A stretch of 64,000 nucleotides of DNA from JBBRHQ01 sp963720735 (GCA_963720735.1 CAVRGL010000010.1:479319-543318); one strand, 5' to 3'; counted from the first letter of the stretch, positions 41,501 through 50,383 are shown. The notes: generated from the letters alone by a model not told the origin. Numbers and translations: made by a program.

Positions 41501-41751
41501 CACTCAGCTTCCCGAGCGCGCCCGACTCGACGTAGTAGTAGGCCCACAGGCCGCGACGCTCTGAGCCGACGATCCCCGCATGGCGCAGCACCTTGAGGTG
41601 GTGGGGAGACAGTCGGATGGGAGAGGTCGAAGAGCGGGACGAGCCCGCAGACGCAGACCCTGTCAGCGTACTTGCGCAGAACGTCGACCAGCTGCAGGCG
41701 GATCGAATCGCCGAGCGCGCGGAGCGTGCACCCCGAAGTGGTCCGATCGAG
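41493..41751 (-). pseudogene. ArsR-family regulator with frameshift
   Basis: The upstream part (41751 to about 41605) reads RALGDSIRLQLVDVLRKY, ADRVCVCGLVPLFDLSHPTV in one frame. The downstream part (to 41493) reads HHLKVLRHAGIVGSERRGLW, AYYYVESGALGKLSGC in another. They join at a run of four C (41603-41606) where three would restore the TVSHHLKVLR recognition helix. The CVC motif is the usual As(III)-sensing site. Either a true frameshifted pseudogene or a homopolymer error; the adjacent arsM nonsense codon favours decay. Confidence 0.65.
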
Positions 41752-41933
41752 GAGGATCGCAAGACGCGGGACGCGATCAGCCGTCGCGTCGAGGCGTTGG
41801 CCAAGAGCTAGATAGGTACCTCGACTCGCGGGAAAAGGTGCGCTTCGCTTTGAGGAGGGGTCCGATGTTTGTGTCGTTTGTTAGACATGGGCGGCCGCCA
41901 GATCCTCTCCGGCGCCCTGAGCAGGCATCCGGG

Positions 41934-43022
41934 TCACTCCACGGATACCCACACCGATCCGCCGAAATAGCCGATGTCCGTCGGCCCCGTGTCCCTCTCG
42001 AAATCTCCAAAGGTGACCGACAGCGTGACGTCATTCGTGGTCGGATCGATCGCCAAGAGGCCGGTCTCGGTCGTGACCCAAACCCGGCCGGCGCCGAAGC
42101 CGATGTCCCGGAGGCGCCCTCCGATGGGCAACCTCGCCCTCACTCTCAGCGTCTTGGGATCGATTCGCCATACCTGTCCGCTCTCATCACCAAGCCAGAG
42201 CGATCCTGCCCCAGCCGCCAGCGAAAGCGGCAGCGGGCCGGCCGGAACGTCGACCGCCTTGCCCGATCGCTGATCGATCCGCGTCAGGCTGCGTTCCCCC
42301 ATCGCGATAATCCAGACGTAGCGATCATCGACCAGGGGTGGAAGGACGTCGTGCCCAAGCGGAAGCCTTTCGAGGACCTCACCGGTATGCGGATCAAGGC
42401 GCCAGAGGCTGTGTGCCTCAATCGGCTCGCCAACCCGGGGAACGGTGAGCCATACCGACTTCGGCCCGATCCCCAGGAATCCCGCATCCCGCAGCGCGAA
42501 CAGCGGTCTCGACCCGAGCGTGAAAGAAGCTTCGTCCCGGCCGGTCTCGCCATCGAGTCGGGACACAACGTTTCCGTCGCGGGCAACCCACAGATTCCGG
42601 GTGTCCGATGCAAGACCGACGACCACCCCGCGCCGCACGGTGGTCGCCTGGTTCGATGAGGGATTGACCCGAGAGAGGGTGCCGTCACCCAGATTCAGAG
42701 TCCAGATACGGCCTGAGGTCACGGTGAGGAGCAGGGGGTCGGGACCCACCGGCACCACAGCCTCCACGGCACCCGTAGACGCGTCCACTCGGACCACCGT
42801 CGCATGCTCTACCGCCTGACCGAGGCCAGGCTTGGTTTTCCTGATCGGTACCGCCTCAACGTTGGAGCGGCGGTTCGTCACAGAGCTTTGGCCGGCGCCT
42901 CCGCAGGCCGAGAGCGACGCCGTGCAGCAGGCGATCGCCAGGCCTCCCCAGGCAATCACTGCGGGCCTACGGTAAGCCGCCCACACAAGCCAATTATGGC
43001 GCCGGGATTGGGATGAGTTCAA
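41934..43022 (-). CDS. Lipoprotein with YncE/Vgb-like beta-propeller
   Basis: Up to 362 residues from a TTG at 43022; GTG codons about 12-21 residues further in are alternatives. Signal peptide and lipobox LSAC near residue 40. The mature part repeats W(V/L)-containing blades: GRIWTLNLGDGTLSRVNPSS, RNLWVARDGNVVSRLDGETG, SLWRLDPHTGEVLERLPLG, SLWLGDESGQVWRIDPKTLR and GRVWVTTETGLLAIDPTTN, about six to seven blades. Such propellers occur with actinobacterial surface or regulatory proteins. No catalytic residues. Located in the island; surface ligand binding is inferred. Confidence 0.8.
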   Translation of the reverse strand: MNSSQSRRHNWLVWAAYRRPAVIAWGGLAIACCTASLSACGGAGQSSVTNRRSNVEAVPIRKTKPGLGQAVEHATVVRVDASTGAVEAVVPVGPDPLLLTVTSGRIWTLNLGDGTLSRVNPSSNQATTVRRGVVVGLASDTRNLWVARDGNVVSRLDGETGRDEASFTLGSRPLFALRDAGFLGIGPKSVWLTVPRVGEPIEAHSLWRLDPHTGEVLERLPLGHDVLPPLVDDRYVWIIAMGERSLTRIDQRSGKAVDVPAGPLPLSLAAGAGSLWLGDESGQVWRIDPKTLRVRARLPIGGRLRDIGFGAGRVWVTTETGLLAIDPTTNDVTLSVTFGDFERDTGPTDIGYFGGSVWVSVE

Positions 43023-43077
43023 TTCGGCGGCGTCCTCGACGGAATCACAGTCCGCGCGTGGAATCCGACGAATTCAG

Positions 43078-43397
43078 TTAGGTCGTATAGCTGGGTCCGA
43101 CCATCGCCGTCTCCTCGCTCATGACCGCTTCCTCGGCATTGCTGTACACCTAGTCACTGTGCTGGACCTCATGCCCGAGGATCGCTATGAGCGGCTCGAA
43201 CGATTCCTTCGCATAGGACGAGTTGATGACGATCTTGCGCTTGCCCGCCCCTGCTGATGAGTCGGGCTGCATTGGGCAATTGCGGTGGTGGGAAACGTGA
43301 TCCCGTATCCGATCCCTGTGACGATGCCCCGCTTCAGGAAGTCGTGGAGTCGACGCAGCCGCGGGTCGCAGTGCTCACGACCCGCGGGCGCAACCAC
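43078..43397 (-). pseudogene. Metalloprotease-like remnant with HEVQH motif
   Basis: One frame (43272-43078) reads GKRKIVINSSYAKESFEPLI, AILGHEVQHSD, TAG (43150-43152), then VYSNAEEAVMSEETAMVGPS and TAA. HEVQH (43173-43159) is a zinc-binding HExxH preceded by a helix, and the NAEE segment after the stop continues the homologous-looking sequence. Upstream, another frame (GTG at 43397) reads DPRLRRLHDFLKRGIVTGIG, as if joined by a frameshift. Best read as an inactivated gene overlapping the 3' end of the M6-like protease. Confidence 0.45.
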
Positions 43398-44281
43398 CCC
43401 AGGCGCATCTTGGTGTAGGCGTCCAGGTGGAAACTCTTGCGGGAATTGAGCCTCGTTCCATCAATCGTCGCGGACATCAGGCTGAAGAAGTTGTTGAGGC
43501 GAGCATTCCAACCGTAGGCTTCCCAGCTTCGCGCGTCCTGGAGGACGTGCGTGAGTTCGTGCGCGATGGTCATCGCGCTCACGGCCCCGCCGTCCCCCGG
43601 GACCAACATGCAGGCCCTTACTCGGTCGCCGAGCGCGTTGCGATCGGCGGTCAGAGGGCAGGCTGAGGAGGTCTGGGCCGCCACAGCGAACGGGCTTCCC
43701 GCGGGCGCCGGGCCAAAGAGCTGGATGGTCAGCTCATGTGCCCGCACCATGCCGTCGTTATTTGCGTCGAATCTGCCGAAGTTGACCCGGCTGTCAGCGA
43801 GCGCGATCGCCTTGGATCGCACGTCCTCCCCCGGACAGCCCGGCCCGATGTTCAATGCGCAGCCGAAGGTCGACTCGTCACCCGGCGTCGCCGGGTTATC
43901 GGTGTACCGGATCGGCCCGACGATACCTGCGTTGGTGAAGTGGAAGCCACTATAGGAGTTCTCGTCGAAATATCCTCCCTCGCCCGCGACGTGCGCGAAT
44001 CCGGCGAAGAGGAGATCCCCGAAGAAGCGTCGCGTGGCGACCACGGTGCCCGGGAAACCCACGTCTCGGTAGTCGATGAGGATCGTGAGCAGAGGGCGCT
44101 CACCCTCTGCCCGGACACCGTCGATCGAAAGGTTTCGATAGCCGAAATCCTCAGGATCCGCCGCGCGCGCTGCCGGATTCGGGCCCCTCAGCGCGAGCGC
44201 GGCTGCGGCAAGGGCCGGCAAGAATGCACGCCGAAGCGGACGAGCGATGGCGAAGAGAGCGCCGAGATTGACGCGCTTCAT
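43334..44281 (-). CDS. Secreted M6-like metalloprotease
   Basis: 315 residues with signal peptide (about residues 1-40). A calcium-binding-like FDANNDGMV (171-179) precedes the zinc motif HELTHVLQD (His241, Glu242, His245). After it come FFSLMSATIDG and LDAYTKMRLGWLRP, typical of M6 (immune-inhibitor-A-like) peptidases. Several cysteines are paired. The protein ends soon after the GWLRP motif, shorter than most M6 proteases. GGGAGGG precedes the ATG. Island gene; extracellular degradative role likely. Confidence 0.8.
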   Translation of the reverse strand: MKRVNLGALFAIARPLRRAFLPALAAAALALRGPNPAARAADPEDFGYRNLSIDGVRAEGERPLLTILIDYRDVGFPGTVVATRRFFGDLLFAGFAHVAGEGGYFDENSYSGFHFTNAGIVGPIRYTDNPATPGDESTFGCALNIGPGCPGEDVRSKAIALADSRVNFGRFDANNDGMVRAHELTIQLFGPAPAGSPFAVAAQTSSACPLTADRNALGDRVRACMLVPGDGGAVSAMTIAHELTHVLQDARSWEAYGWNARLNNFFSLMSATIDGTRLNSRKSFHLDAYTKMRLGWLRPRVVSTATRGCVDSTTS

Positions 44282-44503
44282 CGAAGACCCTCCCTGTTGG
44301 GTGAGTCACCCCAATGGGCATCGAAAAAACGAAGAGTTGACCTGGGGGCTCAGCAGCGGCTGATCCCGGCGCTCAGTAGACGCTCGGTACGTCCGGGCGA
44401 GGCTCGGGCCGGACTTCGGCGCGCTTGTCAGGCCCCATGTTCCTCTTCTCACCGGGAGCGTGAGTCTCGGTCGCCCCGCCGCGGCGCCGGAAGCAAGGGC
44501 GAG

Positions 44504-44579
<76 letters not shown>

Positions 44580-44657
44580 GGGGCGTTTTGACCCGGGCCG
44601 GGGTGAGCGGCCCGCCGCAATCATCTTAGGGCGCTCGGGCCGGGCGGGCGGCGAGGG

Positions 44658-44873
44658 CTACTCGGCGGCCGGGATCGGGCTGACCTGGGTGGCAACCGGG
44701 CCCTTCGGGCCCTCACCGGACTCGAAGCTGACCCTGGCGCCATCCTCGAGCGAGCGGTGACCCTCGGCCTGGATCTCCGAGTAGTGGACGAAGTGGTCGG
44801 GACCGCCGTCATCGGGGGTGATGAAGCCGTACCCCTTCTCGTTGCTGAACCATTTGACGACGCCCGTCGGCAT
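44658..44873 (-). CDS. CspA-family cold-shock protein
   Basis: 71-residue single cold-shock domain, normal for CspA. GVVKWFSNEKGYGFI holds RNP1 (KGYGFI) and HFVHYSEIQ corresponds to RNP2 (usually VFVHFSAI; here Tyr replaces Phe). A GPKGPVATQVSPI end completes the OB fold. RNA or ssDNA chaperone in the cytosol. ATG at 44873 follows GGAGGAGCGG; an in-frame upstream ATG is not supported. Confidence 0.94.
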   Translation of the reverse strand: MPTGVVKWFSNEKGYGFITPDDGGPDHFVHYSEIQAEGHRSLEDGARVSFESGEGPKGPVATQVSPIPAAE

Positions 44874-44920
44874 CCGCTCCTCCGCTTTTGGCCGGCTGCG
44901 CCAACCGTAACGCATCCCTT

Positions 44921-44926
44921 TAGGCT
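44921..44926 (+). promoter_or_regulatory. Putative -10 (TAGGCT) of a leaderless transcript
   Basis: TAGGCT lies 8 nt before the ATG at 44935 of the FAH-family gene, in TCCCTTTAGGCTG. The same hexamer and spacing occur upstream of the genes at 18007 and 28883. Confidence 0.42.
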
Positions 44927-44934
44927 GCCCTCCG

Positions 44935-45774
44935 ATGCGATTGGTCACCTACGAAGGCGGCGAGGGCCTTCGGGCCGGCCTGCTCACCGATGCGGGCGTG
45001 ATCGACGCCTGGGGGGCTCTGGGGGAGAACAGCCGCTCCAGCCTGCGCGAGCTGATCGCCGAGGATCGCATCGCCGAGCTCGCGGCGCTCGGCCCGGAGG
45101 CCGCGGTGCTGACCGAGTACGAGCTGGCGCCGCCGATCCCCGACCCCGAGAAGATCGTCTGCATCGGGCTCAACTACCGCACCCACGCCGCCGAGGCGGG
45201 GCTCGAGCCGCCCGGCTCGCCGACCATCTTCGCCAAGTACCGGAACGCCCTGGCGGCGCCGGGAGCGACGGTGAACCTGCCGGCGTCGAGCGCCAAGGTC
45301 GACTACGAGGCCGAGGTCGCCTTCGTCGTCGGACGCCGCGCCAAGCAGGTCGAGGGATCCGAGGCGCTCGACTTCGTCGCCGGTTACACCCTGCTCAACG
45401 ACCTCTCCGCCCGCGACCTGCAGTTTTCGACCCCGCAGTGGATGCCGGGCAAGGTGTTCGACGGCTCAGCCCCATGCGGCCCGGCGGTCGTCACCCCCGA
45501 GGAGGCCGGCGCCCCCGACGCGATCTCGATCTCGCTGATCCTCAACGGAGAGGAGATGCAGTCGGCGAGCACCGCCGACCTGATCTTCTCGGTGCCCGAG
45601 CTGCTCGCCCACCTCTCGACCCTGATGACGCTCGAGCCGGGCGACATCGTCGCCACCGGCACCCCCGCCGGGGTCGGCGGCGCCCGGGAGCCGCGGGTCT
45701 GGCTCGCCGACGGCGATGATGTCGTCGTCAGCTCGCCGACCCTGGGCGAGCTGGAGACCCGGATCGCCCGCTGA
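44935..45774 (+). CDS. Fumarylacetoacetate hydrolase family protein
   Basis: 279 residues, size of short FAH proteins (fumarylpyruvate, acylpyruvate or HpcE-type hydrolases). Metal and active-site segments: GLNYRTHAAEAG, DYEAEVAFVVGRRAKQV with the Glu ligands, GYTLLNDLSARDLQ with Asp, GKVFDGSAPCGPAV and ATGTPAGVGGAREP. Hydrolyses C-C bonds of beta-diketo acids in aromatic catabolism, or acts as oxaloacetate decarboxylase. Specific substrate unknown. Confidence 0.92.
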   Translation: MRLVTYEGGEGLRAGLLTDAGVIDAWGALGENSRSSLRELIAEDRIAELAALGPEAAVLTEYELAPPIPDPEKIVCIGLNYRTHAAEAGLEPPGSPTIFAKYRNALAAPGATVNLPASSAKVDYEAEVAFVVGRRAKQVEGSEALDFVAGYTLLNDLSARDLQFSTPQWMPGKVFDGSAPCGPAVVTPEEAGAPDAISISLILNGEEMQSASTADLIFSVPELLAHLSTLMTLEPGDIVATGTPAGVGGAREPRVWLADGDDVVVSSPTLGELETRIAR

Positions 45775-45793
45775 TCGGCGGCCTCGGTTGGGG

Positions 45794-46891
45794 CTAGGGG
45801 CGGCGCACGGTGAGGCGGAAGTTGCCGCCACCGTGCACCCGGGTGACGACCGCCTTCACCTTTGCCTGGCCGCAGATCGCGTAGTTGACCTTCTCGTGTG
45901 ACCCTGATCCGCTGGACGACCGCAGCACCCGGCCGGCGCGATCGCGCAGCGCCAGGCTGAAGTCGGCGCGCGCCGGCGCCTTCAGGCCGAGGCTGAGCAC
46001 GCCGTCGAGCGGGGTCGCGATCCGCGCCACTGCGCGCTGGGCGCCGCCGCGGCCGAGCGAGCCGCTGTCGATCAGGCGGGTGCGGTGCTTCCAGGGCCGG
46101 GTCGCGTCGAGGTGGATCGCGGCGAAGGACCCCCTGCTGGGACGCAGCGATGGCGTCCACTGCCAGCGAACCTTGCCGGGGAAGCGGTAGAAGGCGAAGG
46201 CCTCGGCGAACGCCTCCCCCGGGTTGCGGTAGTAGTGACTGCCCTCGTCGCCCGGGAAGTAGGCGCCGGCGCGGACCCCTTGGCAGACCCGCTCGAACGA
46301 GGACCAGCGCTTCGTCCCCCAGTCGATCGTCGGCCTGAATGGCGGGTTTCGTCGGTGGTCGGCGAGGTGGTGCCCGTACTCGTGGGTGAGAACGAAGTTG
46401 CGGGTCGCCCCATCCGACGGGTTGGGTTCGTCGTTGCCGCTCAGGTACATCTGGTCCTGGCCCGAGTAGTAGCAGGCAAGAGCCCCCATACCGCAGACCG
46501 AGTCCATCTCGTCATCGGTGACCATCTGCACCCGGAGGCTGTTCATCTCGTCGCCGTGGGCGATCGTCCCGAGGAAGTTGGCGACCTTCTGCGGATTGGC
46601 GGCATCGCAGCCCCCCGTCCTACAGGAATGCGATATCCCGATCGTCACTTTCCTGCCCTCCCCGTCGTGGACCGGGTAGCGCCGCACAGACGCGCTCGCC
46701 GATTCGCGGGCGGCGGCGAGGGTGGTGTGGGTGAAGACGACATCGCGAACCGGGACGGAGGGCACCGGCACGGCGAACGGGTCGAAGCCCTGCAGCGGCT
46801 CCCGGGTCGGCCCGGGCGAGGCGAGAGTCGGGGGTGCCAGCAGGAGGACGGCAGCAGTGCCGAGCGCCGCAACCGCCGCGTACCTGCTCAC
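45794..46891 (-). CDS. Secreted zinc metalloprotease-like protein
   Basis: 365 residues with signal peptide (AAVAALGTAAVLLLAPPTLA). HEYGHHLADHR (His170, Glu171, His174) is the zinc site; a candidate third ligand is in NPGEAFAEAFAFY about 55 residues later, gluzincin-like. Cysteines occur at SCRTGGC and CGMGALACY. The C-terminal 100 residues form a beta-sandwich like the C-terminal domains of secreted proteases (DFSLALRDRAGRVLRSSSGS; VHGGGNFRLTVRRP). GTG start overlaps the upstream gene's stop in GTGA, coupling it to the wall-hydrolase gene. Confidence 0.83.
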   Translation of the reverse strand: MSRYAAVAALGTAAVLLLAPPTLASPGPTREPLQGFDPFAVPVPSVPVRDVVFTHTTLAAARESASASVRRYPVHDGEGRKVTIGISHSCRTGGCDAANPQKVANFLGTIAHGDEMNSLRVQMVTDDEMDSVCGMGALACYYSGQDQMYLSGNDEPNPSDGATRNFVLTHEYGHHLADHRRNPPFRPTIDWGTKRWSSFERVCQGVRAGAYFPGDEGSHYYRNPGEAFAEAFAFYRFPGKVRWQWTPSLRPSRGSFAAIHLDATRPWKHRTRLIDSGSLGRGGAQRAVARIATPLDGVLSLGLKAPARADFSLALRDRAGRVLRSSSGSGSHEKVNYAICGQAKVKAVVTRVHGGGNFRLTVRRP

Positions 46892-48141
46892 GGCCGCGGG
46901 CCCGGGTCGATCTCGTTGCGCCTGGCCGGCAGCGAGGCGGACAGCGGGGCGCTCGCCCCGGCCTCGGATGCCGACGGGGTCCGCGCCGCCCGCCCCGTGC
47001 GCGCCGCCCAGTGGATCCTCGCCGGAGTGATCCGCAACAGCACCCGCCAGGTGCGCGGGCCGAGCACCCCGTCGGTCTTCAGCCCGCGCTGGCTCTGGAA
47101 CTTCCTCACCGCGGCATAGGTGCGGCGGCCGAAGATCCCCGTCGCGGGCAGGTTCCGCGACCCGGCGGCGATCAGGTGCTGCTGCGCCCAGACGACCAGG
47201 TCGCCGCGGCTGCCGCGCCGCAGCACCGGCAGCCCCCTGACCGGCCTGTAGCCGACCACGCGGCCAGCCGTGGCCTTGCCCAGTGACTTCCACTGCCTGC
47301 TGTTCGTCTCCTGCCAGTCCCACCAGCTCGGGGGGCCGTCGCCGTAGGTGAGCGCGTAGCGCCGGAACAGCTTCAGCGACCTCGAGCTGACCCCTTGGTA
47401 GGTCTGGCCGAGCGGGTAGATCGGACGCCCGAAGACGCGGTTGTAGAAGTAGGTGTGCTCGTAAACCGTGCGGACCGAGGTGCCGATCGCGTTCCAGTAC
47501 ATCTGCGGCTGGCTGAATTGGGCGCCCCCCGGCCCGAGGAAGACCGAGTAGGGAAAGGCCGGGTGGTAGTCGACGTAAGGAAAGCCGGCCAGGGAGAGCG
47601 GGAAGGAGTGGCCGATCCGGCGGCGGAGCGCCCGGATGTAACTATCGGCCGCGGCGTACTTGCCCTCGTACTGACCCTCGGCGTCGATCACCAGGCAGTC
47701 GGCCCCCCTGCGGACCGACGCGGCGCCGACCTTGGCCTCGCCGACCGGGTGGTTGCCGTAGACGAACTGCCATGCGCAGACGTCGAGGCCGCCGCGGTGC
47801 AGGCGCTGGACCAGCGGCTGGTTGAACTGGCTCCAGGTGTCGTTGCTGTCTCCGGACTTGATGTAGACCGTGCCGATGCCGGAGTGACGCGCCCTGATGA
47901 TGATCCGCGAGAGGTCGCCGCCCTGGGACTTCGACACGTACCAGATCCACATCCCCTGGCGCTCGAAGGGAGCCGCCGCGTCGCCCCGGGTGCCGGTGCC
48001 GTTTCCGCCGGTCCCGGCGCCGCCGTCGGAGGCGCCGGCCGGGGCGGCGAACGCGCATAGGGCGGCGATCGCGATCAGTGCGATCGCGATCGCTGGCCAG
48101 CGCCTGGGTGCCGGCGCAGATGTGGTTGGCATCACGCCCAT
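46888..48141 (-). CDS. Secreted glycoside-hydrolase-like protein with peptidoglycan-binding domain
   Basis: 417 residues. Signal peptide (AIAIALIAIAALCAFAAPAGA); residues about 60-290 look like a TIM barrel with GTVYIKSGDS, VCAWQFVYGNH, CLVIDAEGQYEGKY (a pair of acidic residues at a strand end, likely catalytic) and SWWDWQETNSRQW. Residues about 300-365 form a PG_binding_1 domain (RRGSRGDLVVWAQQHLIAAG ... GIFGRRTYAAVRKFQSQRGL ... DGVLGPRTWRVLL). The C-terminal tail is low complexity. Likely cuts or remodels cell-wall glycan. ATG at 48132 is an alternative start. Coupled to the protease gene. Confidence 0.8.
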   Translation of the reverse strand: MGVMPTTSAPAPRRWPAIAIALIAIAALCAFAAPAGASDGGAGTGGNGTGTRGDAAAPFERQGMWIWYVSKSQGGDLSRIIIRARHSGIGTVYIKSGDSNDTWSQFNQPLVQRLHRGGLDVCAWQFVYGNHPVGEAKVGAASVRRGADCLVIDAEGQYEGKYAAADSYIRALRRRIGHSFPLSLAGFPYVDYHPAFPYSVFLGPGGAQFSQPQMYWNAIGTSVRTVYEHTYFYNRVFGRPIYPLGQTYQGVSSRSLKLFRRYALTYGDGPPSWWDWQETNSRQWKSLGKATAGRVVGYRPVRGLPVLRRGSRGDLVVWAQQHLIAAGSRNLPATGIFGRRTYAAVRKFQSQRGLKTDGVLGPRTWRVLLRITPARIHWAARTGRAARTPSASEAGASAPLSASLPARRNEIDPGPRP

Positions 48142-48255
48142 CGGAACACGGTCCCGGCGACGGCGCTGCGGTGGCGCTCGGAGCCAAAACCTCGCCGCCG
48201 TCTGCCCGTGCCGGCCCCTAGTATGCCCACAGCTTCCGTTCGGTGTCAGCCTTCA

Positions 48256-49428
48256 ATGAATAGGCCGCGCAAGATCCTTTGCATTTCCGCCCTCGCGCTG
48301 GGCTGCGCAGGCGCCCTCTCCCCGGCGGTCTCGGCAGGCGCGCCGGGCGGTGATCTTCCCCATGCCGGCCTCAAGCAGGCGGGTCGCAGCCTGATCTTCA
48401 GCATCCGCACCTCGGCTCCGGTTGCATTGAAGGACCTCCGTCGCTTCCCCGACTTCTCGAAGCCGAAGCCGCGCTACCTCTGCATGGTGCTGCGGCGGCC
48501 CTCCAGCCACCATGAGAGGCGGCTCTGCCTCGGCGGGGCGAGGCGAAACCGGCACCGGATCGGGCTCACCCGGCTGGACGGCACCGGGGCGGTGGTCGGA
48601 ACCTCGACCCTGGCGGCGAAGGTGAAGCGCCCAGGCGCCCGCAAGCTGGTCGTCACCCTGGTCCCCGGTGCAGCGGGGCTGACTCCGAGGCGATATCGCT
48701 GGCGGGCGATCGAGGGGCTGGCGTGCAGCGGCCCGGGCCCCTGCGTCGACCAGTTCCCGGCCGGGCACGACGGCGTCTTCCGGCTGCGGCCGGTGCGCGC
48801 GATCGGCTGCACCGGCGGCAGACGGGGTCTGGTCCGCAACGGCCCGCGTGGTCAGAAGGTCGTCGCCCTGACCTTCGACGATGGCCCCAGCACCTACACC
48901 CCCGGCTTCCTCCGGGTGCTGCGCCGAAAGCACGTCAACGGGACCTTCTTCGAGCTCGGGCAGGAGGTCAGCGGCAACGCCAGCCTGATGCGCAAGATCC
49001 TCGCCGAGGGCAATGAGATCGGCAACCACTCCACGCACCACAACGCCTATCCGGGCTACGCCGACCTTGCCTTCACCAGCGCCCGGATCAAGCGGCTGAC
49101 GCATTTCAGGCCGTGCCTGTTCAGGCCCCCTTACGGCGCCGTCAACTCGGGCGTTGTCTCCGCCGCCGCGCAGGCCGGGATGAGGACGGTCACCTGGGAC
49201 GTCGACCCGACCGACTGGGCCACCCCCGGCACCGGCGCGATCTACAGCAGAGTCGTCTCCGCGGCCCGACCGGGCTCGATCATCCTCATGCACGACGGCG
49301 GCGGCAACCGCAGTGAAACCCTGGCGGCGCTGCCGCGGATCATCGACAACCTCCGCCACCGCGGATACCGCTTCAAGACGGTCAGCGCCCTACTCGGCAA
49401 CCGGCTGATCTACCACCCCTACGGCTGA
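48256..49428 (+). CDS. Secreted polysaccharide deacetylase (CE4)
   Basis: 390 residues; signal peptide (ILCISALALGCAGALSPAVSA), an N-terminal beta-rich region of about 190 residues, then a NodB domain. Motif 1 is ALTFDDGPST, motif 2 NHSTHHNAY, motif 3 RPCLFRPPYGAVN, motif 4 WDVDPTDWATPG, motif 5 ILMHDGGGNRSETLAAL. The Asp and two His zinc ligands are all present, so it should be active on GlcNAc polymers such as peptidoglycan or chitin. ATG at 48256 precedes the signal peptide; the frame is open upstream. Divergent from the wall-hydrolase/protease pair. Confidence 0.9.
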   Translation: MNRPRKILCISALALGCAGALSPAVSAGAPGGDLPHAGLKQAGRSLIFSIRTSAPVALKDLRRFPDFSKPKPRYLCMVLRRPSSHHERRLCLGGARRNRHRIGLTRLDGTGAVVGTSTLAAKVKRPGARKLVVTLVPGAAGLTPRRYRWRAIEGLACSGPGPCVDQFPAGHDGVFRLRPVRAIGCTGGRRGLVRNGPRGQKVVALTFDDGPSTYTPGFLRVLRRKHVNGTFFELGQEVSGNASLMRKILAEGNEIGNHSTHHNAYPGYADLAFTSARIKRLTHFRPCLFRPPYGAVNSGVVSAAAQAGMRTVTWDVDPTDWATPGTGAIYSRVVSAARPGSIILMHDGGGNRSETLAALPRIIDNLRHRGYRFKTVSALLGNRLIYHPYG

Positions 49429-49437
49429 GCCTGCGGC

Positions 49438-50370
49438 TCAGGCCCGCTCAGAGGCCGAGATCGAGTAGGCCCGGGAGCGGGCGAAGAGGATCGGGTCCTC
49501 GGGGAGCTCGATCCCGTCGATCACGTTGGTGGGGTCGAAGACGACGATCGAGCCCCCGGCCTCGGGATCATCGGCGATCCCGGTCAGCTCGAGCGTCCCG
49601 GCCAGCAGCCGCTCGCGGCTCTCGGGCCAGGGCTCGGTCGGGTCGTTGGTCGGGTCCCCCTCCTCGCCGAGGATGAGGATCAGGGTGAACCCGACCGGTC
49701 CGGAGGCGATCCGCTCGGCCAGCTCGGCCCTCAGGTAATCGGGGGGCCGGGCCTTGGCATCGTCGTCGGGGATCCTCTCCTCCCCCGCCTCCGGCTCCCA
49801 GCGGTAGCGGACCCAGCGCCCGTCGGCGCCGGGGCCGATCAGCCGGAAGGAGTGAAGCGAGTTGTAGGCCAGCCGGGCGAAGCTCGCCGGCGGCTCGGCG
49901 CCGAGGTTTGCCTGCACCGCGGGCATCGCCTCCGGATGGGCGCCGAGGTAGGCGCCGACCTTCTCCATGTCGGGGGCGCCTGTCTCGGGGTCCGGCATCC
50001 TGGCTCTCATCAGCTCGAGGAAGTCGTCCGGGTTCCTCGCCAGGAAGGTCGGCGAGGTGACGCAGAGGAGATCGGTCGCGGCGCCGCCGGGCAGCTGGAA
50101 CTTGACCGCGATGCCGCGTCCTTCTCGCTCGCCGTCGTGCACTCCGGGGTCGCCGGAGGCGGTCGAGAGGCGGACCAGGGCCGGCACCGGCTCGCCCTGA
50201 AGGTGCGCCGCGGTGCAGAGCGCCGCGGCCTCGGCGGTCGCGGTGAAGGTCGCCTCGCAGTAGAGGCCCTTGGCGTGCAGGGCGCGGGTGTGGGGGTGGC
50301 GCCCGTAGACGGCGTGGATTGCCTCGACGATCTCACGGTCCTGCTCGGTCGGCTCAGCCGGCGATCCCAT
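49438..50370 (-). CDS. Catalase-family heme peroxidase (SrpA-like)
   Basis: 310 residues, the short form of the catalase fold. HTRALHAKGLYCEATF carries the distal His; VRLSTASGDPGVHDGEREGRGIAVKFQLP follows, with NPDDFLEL and AYNSLHSFRLIGPDG-type segments; the proximal heme ligand region is less certain. Such catalase-related peroxidases use peroxides with organic donors. ATG 7 nt after TAGGGT. The gene is 10 bp downstream of the desaturase-like gene on the same strand, so oxidative chemistry may be shared. Confidence 0.87.
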   Translation of the reverse strand: MGSPAEPTEQDREIVEAIHAVYGRHPHTRALHAKGLYCEATFTATAEAAALCTAAHLQGEPVPALVRLSTASGDPGVHDGEREGRGIAVKFQLPGGAATDLLCVTSPTFLARNPDDFLELMRARMPDPETGAPDMEKVGAYLGAHPEAMPAVQANLGAEPPASFARLAYNSLHSFRLIGPGADGRWVRYRWEPEAGEERIPDDDAKARPPDYLRAELAERIASGPVGFTLILILGEEGDPTNDPTEPWPESRERLLAGTLELTGIADDPEAGGSIVVFDPTNVIDGIELPEDPILFARSRAYSISASERA

Positions 50371-50377
50371 CCCACCG

Positions 50378-50383
50378 ACCCTA
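50378..50383 (-). promoter_or_regulatory. Putative -10 (TAGGGT) overlapping a stop codon
   Basis: On the minus strand TAGGGT lies 7 nt before the ATG at 50370; its TAG is the stop codon of the upstream desaturase-like gene. The same arrangement precedes fgd at 20304-20309. Confidence 0.35.
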
